Assembly (NCBI RefSeq): GCF_019649055.1
Contig: NW_026570318.1
Span: 62,001 to 126,000, forward strand
Source: Paramacrobiotus metropolitanus
Lineage: Eukaryota; Tardigrada; Eutardigrada; Parachela; Macrobiotidae
Reading direction: 5' to 3'
Length of the DNA: 64,000 bases
Shown here in pieces: positions 47,152 through 57,815 of the stretch (its first letter is position 1; every line of letters begins with the position of its first letter). Below the pieces are notes generated by a model, which made no database searches, was not told the origin of the DNA, and worked only from the letters and a program-made list of their open reading frames with translations. The position numbers and the translations under genes were made by a program.

Positions 47152-48523
47152 ATGGTTATTGGATATTCTTCTCTGAAAATGGCTGACGATTCTTTTGATT
47201 CCTTCGTGTCGGTTGAGTTTGTTGGAACTAAATCTCCTCCTAAGACGTCAGAAGTTATTTCTACTGTTATGAAACGCACTGTGGTGAAAGAGAGCGTGGT
47301 GATGAAGAAAAGTCCTTGGGTGATTGTGGATGGAAAGTTGTCCCATGTTGATACTGTCAAACCTGTTGTTCGTAAGGCACCAGTGACGCGGAAGAAGAGG
47401 ACAGTTCGTCGCAAAGCAGGATCGGGTGCGGCAGTCAAGAATGTTGTTACGAAAAGACGCGTGGGGCGCCCAGCGAGAGTTGTCTCTGTTGAACCCGATG
47501 AGAAGGAAAATCAGGTATTTAAAACTTCAGTGGCGAAAGTTGATGTGGCTACGCAGGTTGATGGATGGCAAATTGCGAGTGTATCGTCTCGGCTATCCTT
47601 ACCTCCGAAATCACCCGCGGTATCCTCTGATGAAGAAGAGAGGAACTCTGTTGTCGCAAGCGAATGGATTGTCAATGATCGGAAGTTAACCCGTAAGCGA
47701 GGCCGTGTGAGTCCGTTAAACGTGAAGGAAAAACGAGTTGAACAGAAGAGTATTCGCTCAAAAGTTAATGAAGGTGTGGAGCAAATATTTGAGCGTCTTA
47801 AGGCCATTTCAGCGGCAGAAGTCGAACGTCAAAAAGTGATTCCACGAAGACAGTCTGTGTTATCAGGAGTTGGCAGTGTGCTCAGTAAGGATGCGTTAAA
47901 GAGTCCGTAGAAGCAGCAGAAAGTCATCAAAACGCGACCTGGAATGCGTGAGTTGAGAAGCCTTAATAGTGGCGGTGGTTGGGCTATTCGTACTGGTGGT
48001 AGGCCCAAGAAGGAAACTCCCGAAGATATTCCGAAACGTTCGTACGGTTTTGCCCGTCGCGGAGGCACTAAAGACTGACGTAGTCAGTGGTACAGTATTA
48101 GCTAAATTATTCGATTTTTACTTATGAGATAACCTGACGGCAATCCTTCTGTCTGGTCATTATTTTCAATATTTTTACTGTTTTAATCTTTTAAATTCCT
48201 ACAGTATAGCATGAACAGATTTTATTGCCAAATTCGTCTGCATGCTTTTTATCCTATTGGAAATTGACGATGACGAATGCAAGAAGATTTTGTGATTGGA
48301 TTGTGAAGTCATAAGAGCACCTGTTTACGGAGCAGTAGGCAAAATTGCCGCATATGCAGGAAGCGCTATACGAGATATGGAGATGATTAATTCTACGGCG
48401 GAAATACGAGGCAATTTTAACGGAGTAATATGACGTACAGTTGTCCTGTGAGTAGGAAGTGCGGTATAAGGTAAAGTAATTTCTCGACGTTTTATTTCAC
48501 GTCATGGCAAACCACGATGGTTC
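44548..48523 (+). repeat. six dispersed copies of the LTR-end plus primer-binding-site unit
   Basis: Each copy starts with the LTR terminus CACGTCA followed by a PBS-like sequence of the TGGC-N2-ACCACNATGGTTC type. Positions are 44548-44560 (5' half only), 44574-44598, 45646-45671, 45895-45920, 45994-46019 and 48498-48523. Several are preceded by TTTATTT or GTTTATTT. The genuine LTR/PBS junction at 33454-33479 is the seventh copy in the element. Confidence 0.85.
47152..47910 (+). CDS. accessory basic protein of the gypsy element
   Basis: This 252-residue frame has no known counterpart among standard gypsy proteins. It is rich in Lys, Arg, Val and Ser, with an AT-hook-like core (KRRVGRPARV, residues 101-110), basic clusters (TRKKRTVRRKAG at about 79-90) and two similar motifs (WVIVDGKL and WIVNDRKL). 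No signal peptide or membrane helix is present, so it is not an envelope. A nuclear, nucleic-acid-binding role is inferred. It ends at TAG 47908-47910, but the same frame stays open for 55 more codons of similar basic, Gly-rich composition, to TGA 48076-48078. An ATG at 47179 is an alternative start. Confidence 0.6.
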   Translation: MVIGYSSLKMADDSFDSFVSVEFVGTKSPPKTSEVISTVMKRTVVKESVVMKKSPWVIVDGKLSHVDTVKPVVRKAPVTRKKRTVRRKAGSGAAVKNVVTKRRVGRPARVVSVEPDEKENQVFKTSVAKVDVATQVDGWQIASVSSRLSLPPKSPAVSSDEEERNSVVASEWIVNDRKLTRKRGRVSPLNVKEKRVEQKSIRSKVNEGVEQIFERLKAISAAEVERQKVIPRRQSVLSGVGSVLSKDALKSP

Positions 48524-50469
48524 TAACGGCAAATATATGAGACATTTAATCATGTTTTTGATAACTCGTAATAGGTACTTGTCTAGCAATTAAACCATAA
48601 ATGATAGTTTGGCACAATGGGACTAACGGCCGAATTTGAAACTATAAATAACAGGAAAATTATCTAAACTTTAACTTGCTTAAAATTGAACTGACAATGT
48701 TGTGAAACTAGTGCTAGCTCATGAACCTGAAGTAATCAATTTAAATTGTTGTAAGCTGGGAATTGCTCGTGAATGATTTTGCCTTGGTTGTTTTCTGTTT
48801 TTGAGCGAAGTGGAATAGGTCTCTCGTAGCAGCTCATCATTTTCCATTGGAGAACGTGCGGTATCGTAATTCTAGTTGAGATTACTGGTCACTGTGAATT
48901 GTGATTTTATCTTTTGTTGTTTATGTGGATATTCTTTTGTGTACAGAATTTTTCCAGTTTTAGCGAGTCTACATGTGATGATACGTGTTACGGCACAGCG
49001 GATACTCGTGCTCTCTTATTTTAAGAAGATTGTAGCAGTGAAAAACTCCAGCAATGGTAGAACTATACAGATGCAGATGTAGCCGTATGATGCTCCTGAT
49101 GACTGGAATCTAATACGGAATAAGCCAGGAAAATGGACGTATAGTATTGAGCTAAGTTTGAGTTATAAGAAACGTGTATATAATAACCTAAGGTGTGTGA
49201 TTTAGCATAAATGATGCTTTTAGAGATTGCAGGTAACAATTCAGGAATGCCCGGTATAACCAGTAAAGCTGTAAGAATGTCGAATAATTGTAGTACAGTG
49301 GCATGCGTATCGTCCGTATAATGAAGTTATGCGTGGTTTAGCATAGTGTCTTCCAAATTTAAGCTAATCCTAGAAAACAACTTTTTATTTTGGAAAACTA
49401 TAACAATATTTTAATGAGTAGTACTGTTTATGAAATACAGTAGTAATAACTTCGGTTCTATGAAATTTAATTCTACGCATAAAAGCAATGCGAATTGTGT
49501 TCGAATAAATGCGCGATAATAATTATAAATCTGAGTGTAACTAAATACACAATCAGTAGAAGTGTTTTCGATGACTACTATTTAATGCAGTTTCATATGT
49601 TCCCACCCGCCCGAACCCGTTTCAGAAACTATTATGAACGAAAGTAAAACACGGATGTTTTGAGCATACTATGTTGGACCCTTGTTGAATTTTGTGGGTA
49701 TTGTTTGAGCAATCTTGTACAGTGTATTCCAATATGATACATGCAGTTAATTTGTAAATTCAGTATTTGTCAGACTTCGTAATATAAGGTCTTCTAGTCC
49801 GTCTACCAATTCCGCAGTTAGATGTTATGGACTTAACTAATAAGCTTTAACTCTATGTTTCGAAGTAGCAGTATTTTTGTTAATTACGGCCAATTACAAC
49901 CACAGCAGATTTATTATTTATTTTTAAATAGTACAGTATTTGTCAAAACATTTACTATTGCATAAAGTCTGAGTATTGTTAAATCTTGTTTGTTGCAGTT
50001 AGCTTTTTAATCCTTTAATTTTTACTAGTTGATCGTAGTACAGTGGCTCCAATCGACTAATACTTTCGTGCTGTTGCCAGTTAGAGAAATACGAAATAAC
50101 TTCAAATGATTAGTTTAAAGCATTTAATGCTTAAAACAAGAACTTTTTGTCGTTTATACGCTTGGATCTCATGGACGTTCCTGCTCTCCGCCTTTCCACT
50201 TCCTTGGACTTCCGGATTGCCAGTTACGCTCCAGGATCCGATGACCTTTTAACTCTAACTCACTAACAACTTACTGGATCGAGCGATGTTACTAACTTTG
50301 ATGGCACCGGATAGCCGGGATGGAATTTGGCGATAGCGCTAGATGTTGCACGCACTATGCGGATGGAGCAGATGTTACGATTTCCTATGTCCCTATGTTC
50401 GCTTCCTCTACGTTCCACGTCGTTACACGATGTTCCACATTTGTTCCACTACGATGCAGCGAAATCTCG
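48079..50469 (+). other. non-coding 3' region of the gypsy element, second part
   Basis: There is no supported ORF. It contains one PBS-like unit (48498), two TCGTAGTRCAGTGGC motifs (49288, 50033) and a CCCACCCGCCCGAACCC block at about 49601 related to CCCACCCACCCTTGAACCC at about 44988. Confidence 0.5.
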
Positions 50470-50479
50470 TTTGCGGGGG
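50470..50479 (+). other. polypurine tract (short, atypical)
   Basis: TTTGCGGGGG directly abuts the first T of the 3' LTR, the position where plus-strand priming must start. Its purine run is only GCGGGGG-like, and the identical string recurs four times in the coding region. Confidence 0.55.
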
Positions 50480-51417
50480 TGACGTGTACGGGCGTACCAG
50501 CCTCGTCCACATCGTACTACTCTACTACTTCTACCCCTACTACTAAGGCTTAGGCTTTACTACAACTCCTACGCGAGTCATGACCGCGACTCCGAGTATC
50601 GACTTCTCAGAAATCCCCAGCAGAGAACTTTGACCGCGACTTGCCATTTCGACTTGACCGCGCCTCGGTCAACGAGCTCAACCTATTGTTCTAGTGTACT
50701 AGCTGACCTCTTGTTCTCATTTGTCCACGTGTAGAGATGCAGCGGTGTGATTAGTCCACGTGTCCTTAGATGTCTTTAATTGGTTAGATTCTAAATCCCT
50801 ATTGTTCTCAGACCCGTACCTGCGCGTACGAAGAGCCAGCACTTGCGGTGCCCAGGGCTATATAAGGCGCTCGTCGCCCATTGTAATCTCAAGAGTTGTA
50901 ATCCCAACAAAAGTAGAGTCTTGTTACTCGATCTGATTAACTTCAGGCTTTTGCTCTGGTCTTCTCTTTCCAAGTGAGGCTGTTCAAACTGACCTCTGGG
51001 TGACCTTTCACCTATTGTCAGGGGTCATTCCTCTACTTCGTCGACGTGCATTATCATCTTCGGATAGTCTCGTGACGTAACAGGCTACCCACTTGATCCC
51101 ACTTGCATCCCGTGACCTTTCGGTCTCTTCTTCGGTCTTCATGCCCTGTATCGCCAGGTTGATGGATATTTCTCTTATCGCTTCTGCTACCATCTAGCGT
51201 CGGACAGGTAACGTATACTTCTCCGTCGTGTGTGTATTTCTCGTGTTTGCAGGACCCGGACCTCTTCTTCTTTTCCTTTCCTACTTCATACCAGATCAAC
51301 GTAATCTTCTACCATCTTCCGTAACAGTTTGAGACAGAGTCGCTCTATCCGACTGGACGTGGTCGGACTAGTGGATACAGCACCCACTTCACTGTGTCAG
51401 GTATTACATTCACGTCA
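50480..51417 (+). repeat. 3' LTR (938 bp)
   Basis: It starts TGACGTGTACGGGCGTA and ends TTCACGTCA. A single TATA box (GGGCTATATAAGGCGC) lies at about 50866. It carries the full U3. From about 50767 to the end it differs from the 5' LTR only by the TATA duplication and a few single-base changes or indels. Confidence 0.92.
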
Positions 51418-51421
51418 CTTT
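51418..51421. repeat. target-site duplication CTTT (right)
   Basis: It matches CTTT at 32755-32758 and marks the outer edge of the insertion. Confidence 0.85.
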
Positions 51422-53047
51422 TCAGGTGGAAAACTGTTTTCAAGCTGCATAGAGCCATGTCGCACCGTCCGTCCAGCGAGAGCGTGATTTTGGTCTGTGC
51501 GGCAGGCTATAAACTGGTACGAGTGCGGCCATTATCACCCAGTTAGTCGGATTCACTGATGGCGGTCGGTTTAGTGTAGTCGGCGGTTCCCGACTATTAA
51601 ATCGCTGAAATGACTTAGCGTAATTAGCTAGTCCAAATTTTTGAACGAATTATCCACTTTCCAGTACGACGCAGAAATAATACGAGTACAGCTACTGTAT
51701 TTATCTGCATCGATGTACTTCTAAAATCTTGCGTATTTTAAATACAAGCAAAAGGACCAAACTCACCAAAGCCAGAGAAAGAAATGCCGCGTAGGATTAT
51801 AGGTATAGCTGCAGTTCTTATGGAAATTGTCTGCATGAAAGCAGGTAGAGTTCTCTAGCTACTTACACAATTATTGTTATTATGGAGACCAGTCTGAAAT
51901 CGATGGAAAAGGGGAAATCGGTATTATGCTAACGTCATTCTTTTGGGCATCGGCTCAATTATCGAATGAAATGTTCGTTAATAAACTTCATGCTTAGGTT
52001 TTGTGCTAGTAAACAAACTTGTAAATTATTTCGTTAATGTGGTATTCTCTTCTAGGGCACACCCGAAGCCTACAAAGCAGTCGTGGAGCTGGTGCACGGT
52101 GCCACTGACAAGATAGTGCCGGTTGTGCGAAAAGCCGCTGTATTTGCGGCTGCTTTAGCTCTGAAAACGTAAACCAATCTATTGTAATGGATCTGACTTT
52201 AATTTCAGCGGTTATGGAGTACTTCGTACAGCATATCCAGTACAAGAATCTAAGCTGTGAGAGGCTGTGAATAACAACTTGCGCAAACTAGTAGCTACCT
52301 ATTATTTGCCTTACCTCAAACTATTTTCGCCAGATTGTTCGCTATCAGTGTACATTGCGTATACCAACCTACAGGCTACCTCAATAGGAGTGCTGTGTTA
52401 CCACTCGCACTCGTACATCCAGATCTTTTTAGAATGATGGGAGCGGTGCGTTAAAGCTGCTGAGTGCTTGTACGGATCAGACCTACATGAATGTCCTCAA
52501 CTTGAGAGTCCTGGCCCTGATCCAACTGAACCGTTTGGAGGAAGTTCTGTCTGTTCTGTCCCGCGTCATTGCTCAAAACAGCGGACCGCAGCGGATTGGC
52601 TATGGGCTGTTCCCAGAAGTGGTACGTACTCTACGCGTGTTTATTCAGTCAGATGACATTATAATTTTACATCATTAAGGGAGTGAAAGAAAACACTAGA
52701 ACAAGGGAAAAAGCATAATCTTTAAGTCCGAATACGAGAGCATATTAGGTTAGAGCATAACAGATTGAAAAGCAAAATAATTCCCGTCCCGGTAATCAAC
52801 TAACTGGGATGTTACGATTATTTCGGGATAGATTGCGGAAGTGAGGAAAGCCGTGGAAATCAGCGACGACAAGAAGCTGCGCCAAGCATTCGACAAGGCC
52901 TTTGCCGCTCTGAATCGCGCTCCGTCCATTGACGCCATGAGTCTGAAAGAGTACCTGGAGCAACCCATTGAACATTACAGTAAAGAACAGCTGGAGAGCC
53001 GCAACCTCAGCAAACGACGCCGATGGACGGAGAAGGAAGGAATGTAA
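51422..53047 (+). pseudogene. PTCD2-like paralog, 3' half, disrupted
   Basis: The last four exons match the intact gene downstream. They are the end of exon 5 (to 51518; AMSHRP versus AMSQRP, and CAAGYKL versus YAACCKL), exon 6 (52056-52168; AAVFAAALALK), exon 7 (52433-52621; NVLNLRVLALIQLNRLEEVL) and exon 8 (52832-53047; KKLRQAFDKAFAALNRAPSI). Exon 7 has the same length as in the intact copy (189). Exon 6 is 113 rather than 114 bases, which breaks phase, and exon 5 is cut by the 18.7-kb element. Exons 1-4 were not found to the left. Exons 7 and 8 remain open, so a shortened product cannot be excluded. Confidence 0.7.
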
Positions 53048-54397
53048 CGGAGAAATGCAATGTTTTGTCCCTCAAAATATATACCCGTATCGTGCATCGT
53101 AACTTTGATATATGTTTACAAGAACTGAGAATAGCTGTAAGGACTGGGAGCAGACTGCGCAACGGTCGAGTACGTCATACAGAAAGCACTACTGCTGTGC
53201 TAATGCTTACCCATATAGATAGTCCCACAGATTTTGTTGTCCGTTTTAAAAGATATTCCTAAGTTTCTTTCTCATCAAAAGCTTTCTGAGATTTTATTAG
53301 ATCATACTGAATTCGTGGCATTGTCGGCGGCTGAATAAAATTCTGGTTTCCTCTTTCGGCTGGTTTTTCATGCACCATTTATTGCGTTGTGGACTGCTTA
53401 GACTCATATGATAGATAGTTTACTAGCCGCTAACAAACAAGAAAATTTTGGCTGTCTTGTAAGTTTCTATCTAGCACACCTAATCGCATTAAGAAACCCG
53501 TCTGCAATAATGTGTATATTTATTACTTATATGCAAGTATGCTCCTTAATTTACTATAATTAGTATAAGAACAGGCAATACAATGCAGAAAAAAGAGAAG
53601 TATGGAAAACAATTATTAATGCTGTACATTTGATTACAGTACATAATTTATTTTTGCATTAATACTGTAGTATCTGTATTTTAACTCTGCCAAAGGATGT
53701 GAAAACTCAACAAATTACACCAGTGGGCCGAAATGACCCGGTAGAATACGTGTTTACATGAGTATCGTCATTTGAACGTCTTTCATATTTCTTTTTCAGA
53801 TACGTTTCACTTTTAATTAGCTTGCAAAAACGTGTACTTCTATAGGTGTAGGATTATCGAATGATGAACAGCCAATAGTGTTAGAAGGACTGGTAGTGGT
53901 AACCAACCGTATTACGTCATCACTCTCGCATACACGGGAGGGCGGCTGCCATGGTGACAGATGCGCGTTTTTCACGGTTTTTGTCCGTTTCCGCAGCAGA
54001 TTCATTCATTCACTGTCCTATTTCTACCCTCCGAAATTGAGGTTTCTATATTTCTGTGGTCGGCGCGGCGATGAGTTCGCGGCAGACCTAAAGCTACGTC
54101 GCCCAACCGCCCTAGGGCTGCACGGCGCTGCAAATCACCCACTGTGTCCGCTCCCGCTGGGGGATAGGCTGCGCTCGCTACGCTTCCCTCAAACTTAAAC
54201 AAATGCAAACAGCTGACTGCGAAATTGGAAGAAGTTTCGTTAGTTTGTTTGTTTATCCCTCCCGCTTTCTGTGCGATTTTCGGATTTCTCCGTTTCGGTA
54301 ATACTTTACAGTTTGTCTTCGGATTTTACAACGAGAACTTTTAGTCTGATCACGTGGTTTTCGATCGCCGTTGTGCAGCGAACGTTCGGATGCCACG
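53048..54397. other. intergenic between the PTCD2-like copies
   Basis: No gene is seen. GC content rises at about 54050-54180, which may be the promoter side of the downstream gene. Confidence 0.45.
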
Positions 54398-57300
54398 ATG
54401 AGCCAGCGCTGGATCGGAGCGACATGGAGAACGGTGGCGGGCTGCGCTTGTGGAATACTGATTAAAAACAGCATTGTATTGCCTGCGTCTCGGAGTTTCA
54501 CTGGTTGGTTGATAATCGCTGACTGTGACTGTAACTGCCGTATCACTGCCCAAGTCTGACTGCAAACTCTCATCCCGACAGTGTCCGCTTACAGCCTCTT
54601 CTTCAGCAAAGACACCCTGGGACTTCGTAGTTACGAGTCCGTGCGGAAGAGGACCACCACCCAACTGGACGTGTTCCAAGGTTTGTCTGTCGTTTTCTGG
54701 ACAGATTTCTGGAAAGTACAGCGTACCAGCTAGTTGTGTAACGAAATGTTCCCAGTGAGGTTTCTGGGTCTAGTTCCTACTTCCTAGGGTTGGTTCTTGT
54801 AAAACAGTGTGTTCCTAGTTTCTTAGGTGTTATTCTGAGATTTCTTAGGTTTTCCTCTTTCCCTAGGCCGTTTCCGTCTGCGAATGGAGGAGTGTCTGAG
54901 CGGCGCCTCGCTCCTATTCACGGAGGACGATCTGATCAATATGTGCTATCTGGCGAAAGACGATAAGGATCTGCAGCTGCTCAACAGAATGCTGAAGCGG
55001 TAGGCAGCATTTTGTATCGGTGTGCATTTACGCAGGCCCTGCACAGTTACTCATACTAGGAACTGCATTGAAGAGTATTTTGGTGTTGCACAGGTATGTG
55101 CAACACAGTTCGGAGACGCGCTTTGGCGGCTTCCGTTTCGGACCGATTCTCATGCGGCTGCATCACCATCTCAATAAACCGGATGAAGCGCTCGCCTCCA
55201 TTCAAGATCCCGTAAGTTACCATCGGGTTGATCCAGCGAAAAGCTGGAGAGAATTTCTCTGGTTAGTCGTTTTTAAGTAGTACGTATTTGGATAATTGTT
55301 TTGTGAAGCATTTTATACTGTTGTGGTTAAGCCCAAAGCTTCTCAGGGTGGTCTTAACTCTTAGGTACGTGTTTCACAAATTTTAATATTAGAAAATTAT
55401 GATGTAAACCGGGAATGAAATCAGGCCAATTCCCTAATTCCCCGATTGTGGAATTTTTTCCGGCAATATTCGTTATTTTTTTTTCAAAAGCTGCATTAAT
55501 CTTTGAACTGCCGTTTTATTAAAATTATCGTGATAGTTTGACTAAGTAGGAAATCGGTTAATCTGTTGATGCAATGGTGTTGTCTGCTTTAGAACGTAAA
55601 CATGTAGAATATCCCAGAAAATTGTTTTCGGAAATAATACAACTCGAGCTTCTGGAAATACAAGAAATATACATACAACATTGGTTTGCGAGGAAATAAC
55701 CGTATACAACACTGTAAATAATAAATTGATACCGTGGGTTCTTGCGTAGGATCTGGCGCAGGTGTACGACCAACTGACATCGTACTGGGTGGCGATGGAT
55801 CTCTTGTACGAAAACCAGCGCTACGACGACGTACTGGAGCTGTACAGCGCCATGTCGCAGCGTCCGTTTATCGCAGATCGATCAGGAACATTGCATTTGA
55901 CTTTGGCTTATGCGGCATGCTGTAAACTGGTACAAAAATGAAAGATCTTTGCAACGAGTCAGATATTTTATGAAGCGTTATCGCTTTCGTGGCTACGAAG
56001 TATTTTTAGATTGCTTACCAGAGTTCAGTCACTTATTCAGTCATTTATTCAGTCACCCAGTTACGCTCCTTTGTTTTCTATTTTCCAATGATTTTCCCAT
56101 TAACTAGACCACGTTGTACTTAATTTTGTCAGCTAAGCGGTTCGATCGTTGTAGGGTACCTTCAAAGCATACACAACGGCCAGGGGGTTGGTGAAAAATG
56201 CAATGCCGATGCAGCTTCCGGTTAAGCGAAAAGTGGTGACGGTTGCGGCTGCGTTAGCTGTGAAACACGTAAGCGAACTACATAAGCTGGCTTTCGCTTG
56301 CTGCAGGAGTGGAGCTTGGACCGGTGGCTGACACATTTATCGATTATTATTTTTTATTACATACCATTTCCTCAAAATATTAATTCTGAGTTAACCTAGG
56401 AAATCTGTGCATGGTGTGTAAGTAATATAAATCATTTTTTTGACATTTTATTACTATTTGACATTTTTTTGTACATATTTCCATACAAGTATCTGTACAA
56501 GCCTGAACGTTGTTAACTGGCATATTTCTATAAACTATAAACTACAGTATATTTCTATAAATTGTCGGTGCATTGTGTTGGAACTATGGTTGCCATTTGG
56601 CAACAATTCACAGTTCACACCGGTCGTGTTGAACCTCGCACGGAGAATTTTGTTCCAAGTGTCGGTTTCCGTAGAATGATCCGATTGATGCGCTGGAGAT
56701 GCTAAGCTGTCTGCCGCCTGCGAATCAGTACCACATCACCGTCCGCAACTTGCGAATCCTGGCGCTGACCAGATTGCATCGTTGGGAGCATGTGCTCTCT
56801 CTCCTGCGCTGGAATACTGCCCAGGATATCGGAGCCAAAGGGCTTCGTTTTTTCCCAGATGTGGTACGTGATGTAATTATGTACTTTCTATTTATTGTGG
56901 GTATGTAATCTGCTTTTTTGAATCCGCGTTTAATGAGCGCACATTCGACATCGGTCTGATCCACAATCAACGATGGAACCATTAGTGAAGTTAACTTTTA
57001 AGTACATCTGCTTGTAGATAAAGTAAGTGATGGTGAAATAAGAAAGCTGCCAAATAACAAATTAATCCGATAATGATAATACCGTTACAACTTACTTATT
57101 GCAGATTGCTGAAGTGAAGAAAGCCGTGGAAACCAAAGAGGACAAGGAGCTGCGCCAGGCATTCGATAAAGCCTTTGAAGCTCTGGAACGCGGTCATGCT
57201 ATCACAGCCGACACCCTGAAGGAGAGACTGAAAGGATTAAATTTCGATGACCATATGGGGCCGGCCTGCGACGATCAGTATAACTCGCGCGTGGAACCGG

Positions 57301-57815
57301 AAGACGGTCCCATGCCCCTCCAGCAGCAGTGCCATCGCGATGAAGTGGAGAAAAGCAACGGCAACACGATGCTGCGCCGGGTATTCGACAAGCTCTTCAA
57401 TGAACCGGAGCAGAGCGATGTCTTTGACGCCAAGGCCTTGAACGACTGCTGGGATCGGCTCATCGCAGACAGCAGTACAACGCCGGACTTTCCGGGGCAG
57501 GGCGTCCGTGATCGTCAGGTCGCTGGCACCTTCCAGCAGCAGCGCCACCGCGACGATGAAGGGCCGACAGTCGGTGGTGGACGTCATTACCCGAGCAGCG
57601 GACGCGTGGGTGGATCTGCCGGCAGCCGCACAGCGGGAGGCGATGATGGAGTGCAGCTGGTTAAACGTGACCGGGTGCTGTTACCGGAACAAGGTATGCA
57701 GCGGGCGCGCGGAGGCCCGGACAGCGGGAAGGACAAGGTGCGAAAGAAGCACGGGGAACGCGCGACGGAGACCTCCAACCCCAATTGGGACGCGGGATAC
57801 CGGCCGCGTGGGTAG
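54398..57815 (+). CDS. PTCD2-like pentatricopeptide-repeat protein, mitochondrial
   Basis: Eight exons (54398-54503, 54582-54680, 54867-54999, 55094-55211, 55750-55929, 56155-56268, 56675-56863, 57105-57815) close in phase to 549 residues. It resembles animal PTCD2, a mitochondrial RNA-processing factor linked to cytochrome b transcripts. Matching blocks are FGGFRFGPILMRLHH (exon 4), helical repeat pairs in exons 5-7 (VVTVAAALAVKH; VRNLRILALTRLHRWEHVL) and a conserved AEVKKAVE in exon 8. The N-terminus is short, basic and hydrophobic, as for a mitochondrial presequence. Exon 8 runs about 160 residues beyond the usual end. It includes a second copy-like unit (MLRRVFDKLFNEPEQSDVFD after ELRQAFDKAFEALERGHAIT) and then a Gly/Arg-rich tail. 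The vertebrate protein is near 390 residues. Confidence 0.8.

Larger units (their letters stand above)
32759..51417 (+). mobile_element. 18.7-kb Ty3/gypsy LTR retrotransposon
   Basis: The element is bounded by LTRs with perfect 7-bp inverted ends (TGACGTG...CACGTCA) and by a CTTT target duplication. Order: 5' LTR, primer-binding site, 1.37-kb leader with repeated hairpins, gag/pol frames (34848-43419), a 3.7-kb non-coding stretch, an accessory basic ORF, a further 2.4-kb non-coding stretch, polypurine tract and 3' LTR. Protease, reverse transcriptase, RNase H and integrase are in Ty3/gypsy order. At 18.7 kb it is far above the usual 5-10 kb of the group. This copy cannot act alone: gag has a frame break near 36040-36077, and integrase has two in-frame stops and a deleted catalytic core. 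No envelope-like ORF with membrane segments is seen. Confidence 0.95.

Noticed and set aside
43420-50469. Envelope gene in the long 3' region of the gypsy element
   Set aside because: No frame has a signal peptide, a membrane anchor or cysteine-rich ectodomain. The only sizeable ORF is basic and hydrophilic.
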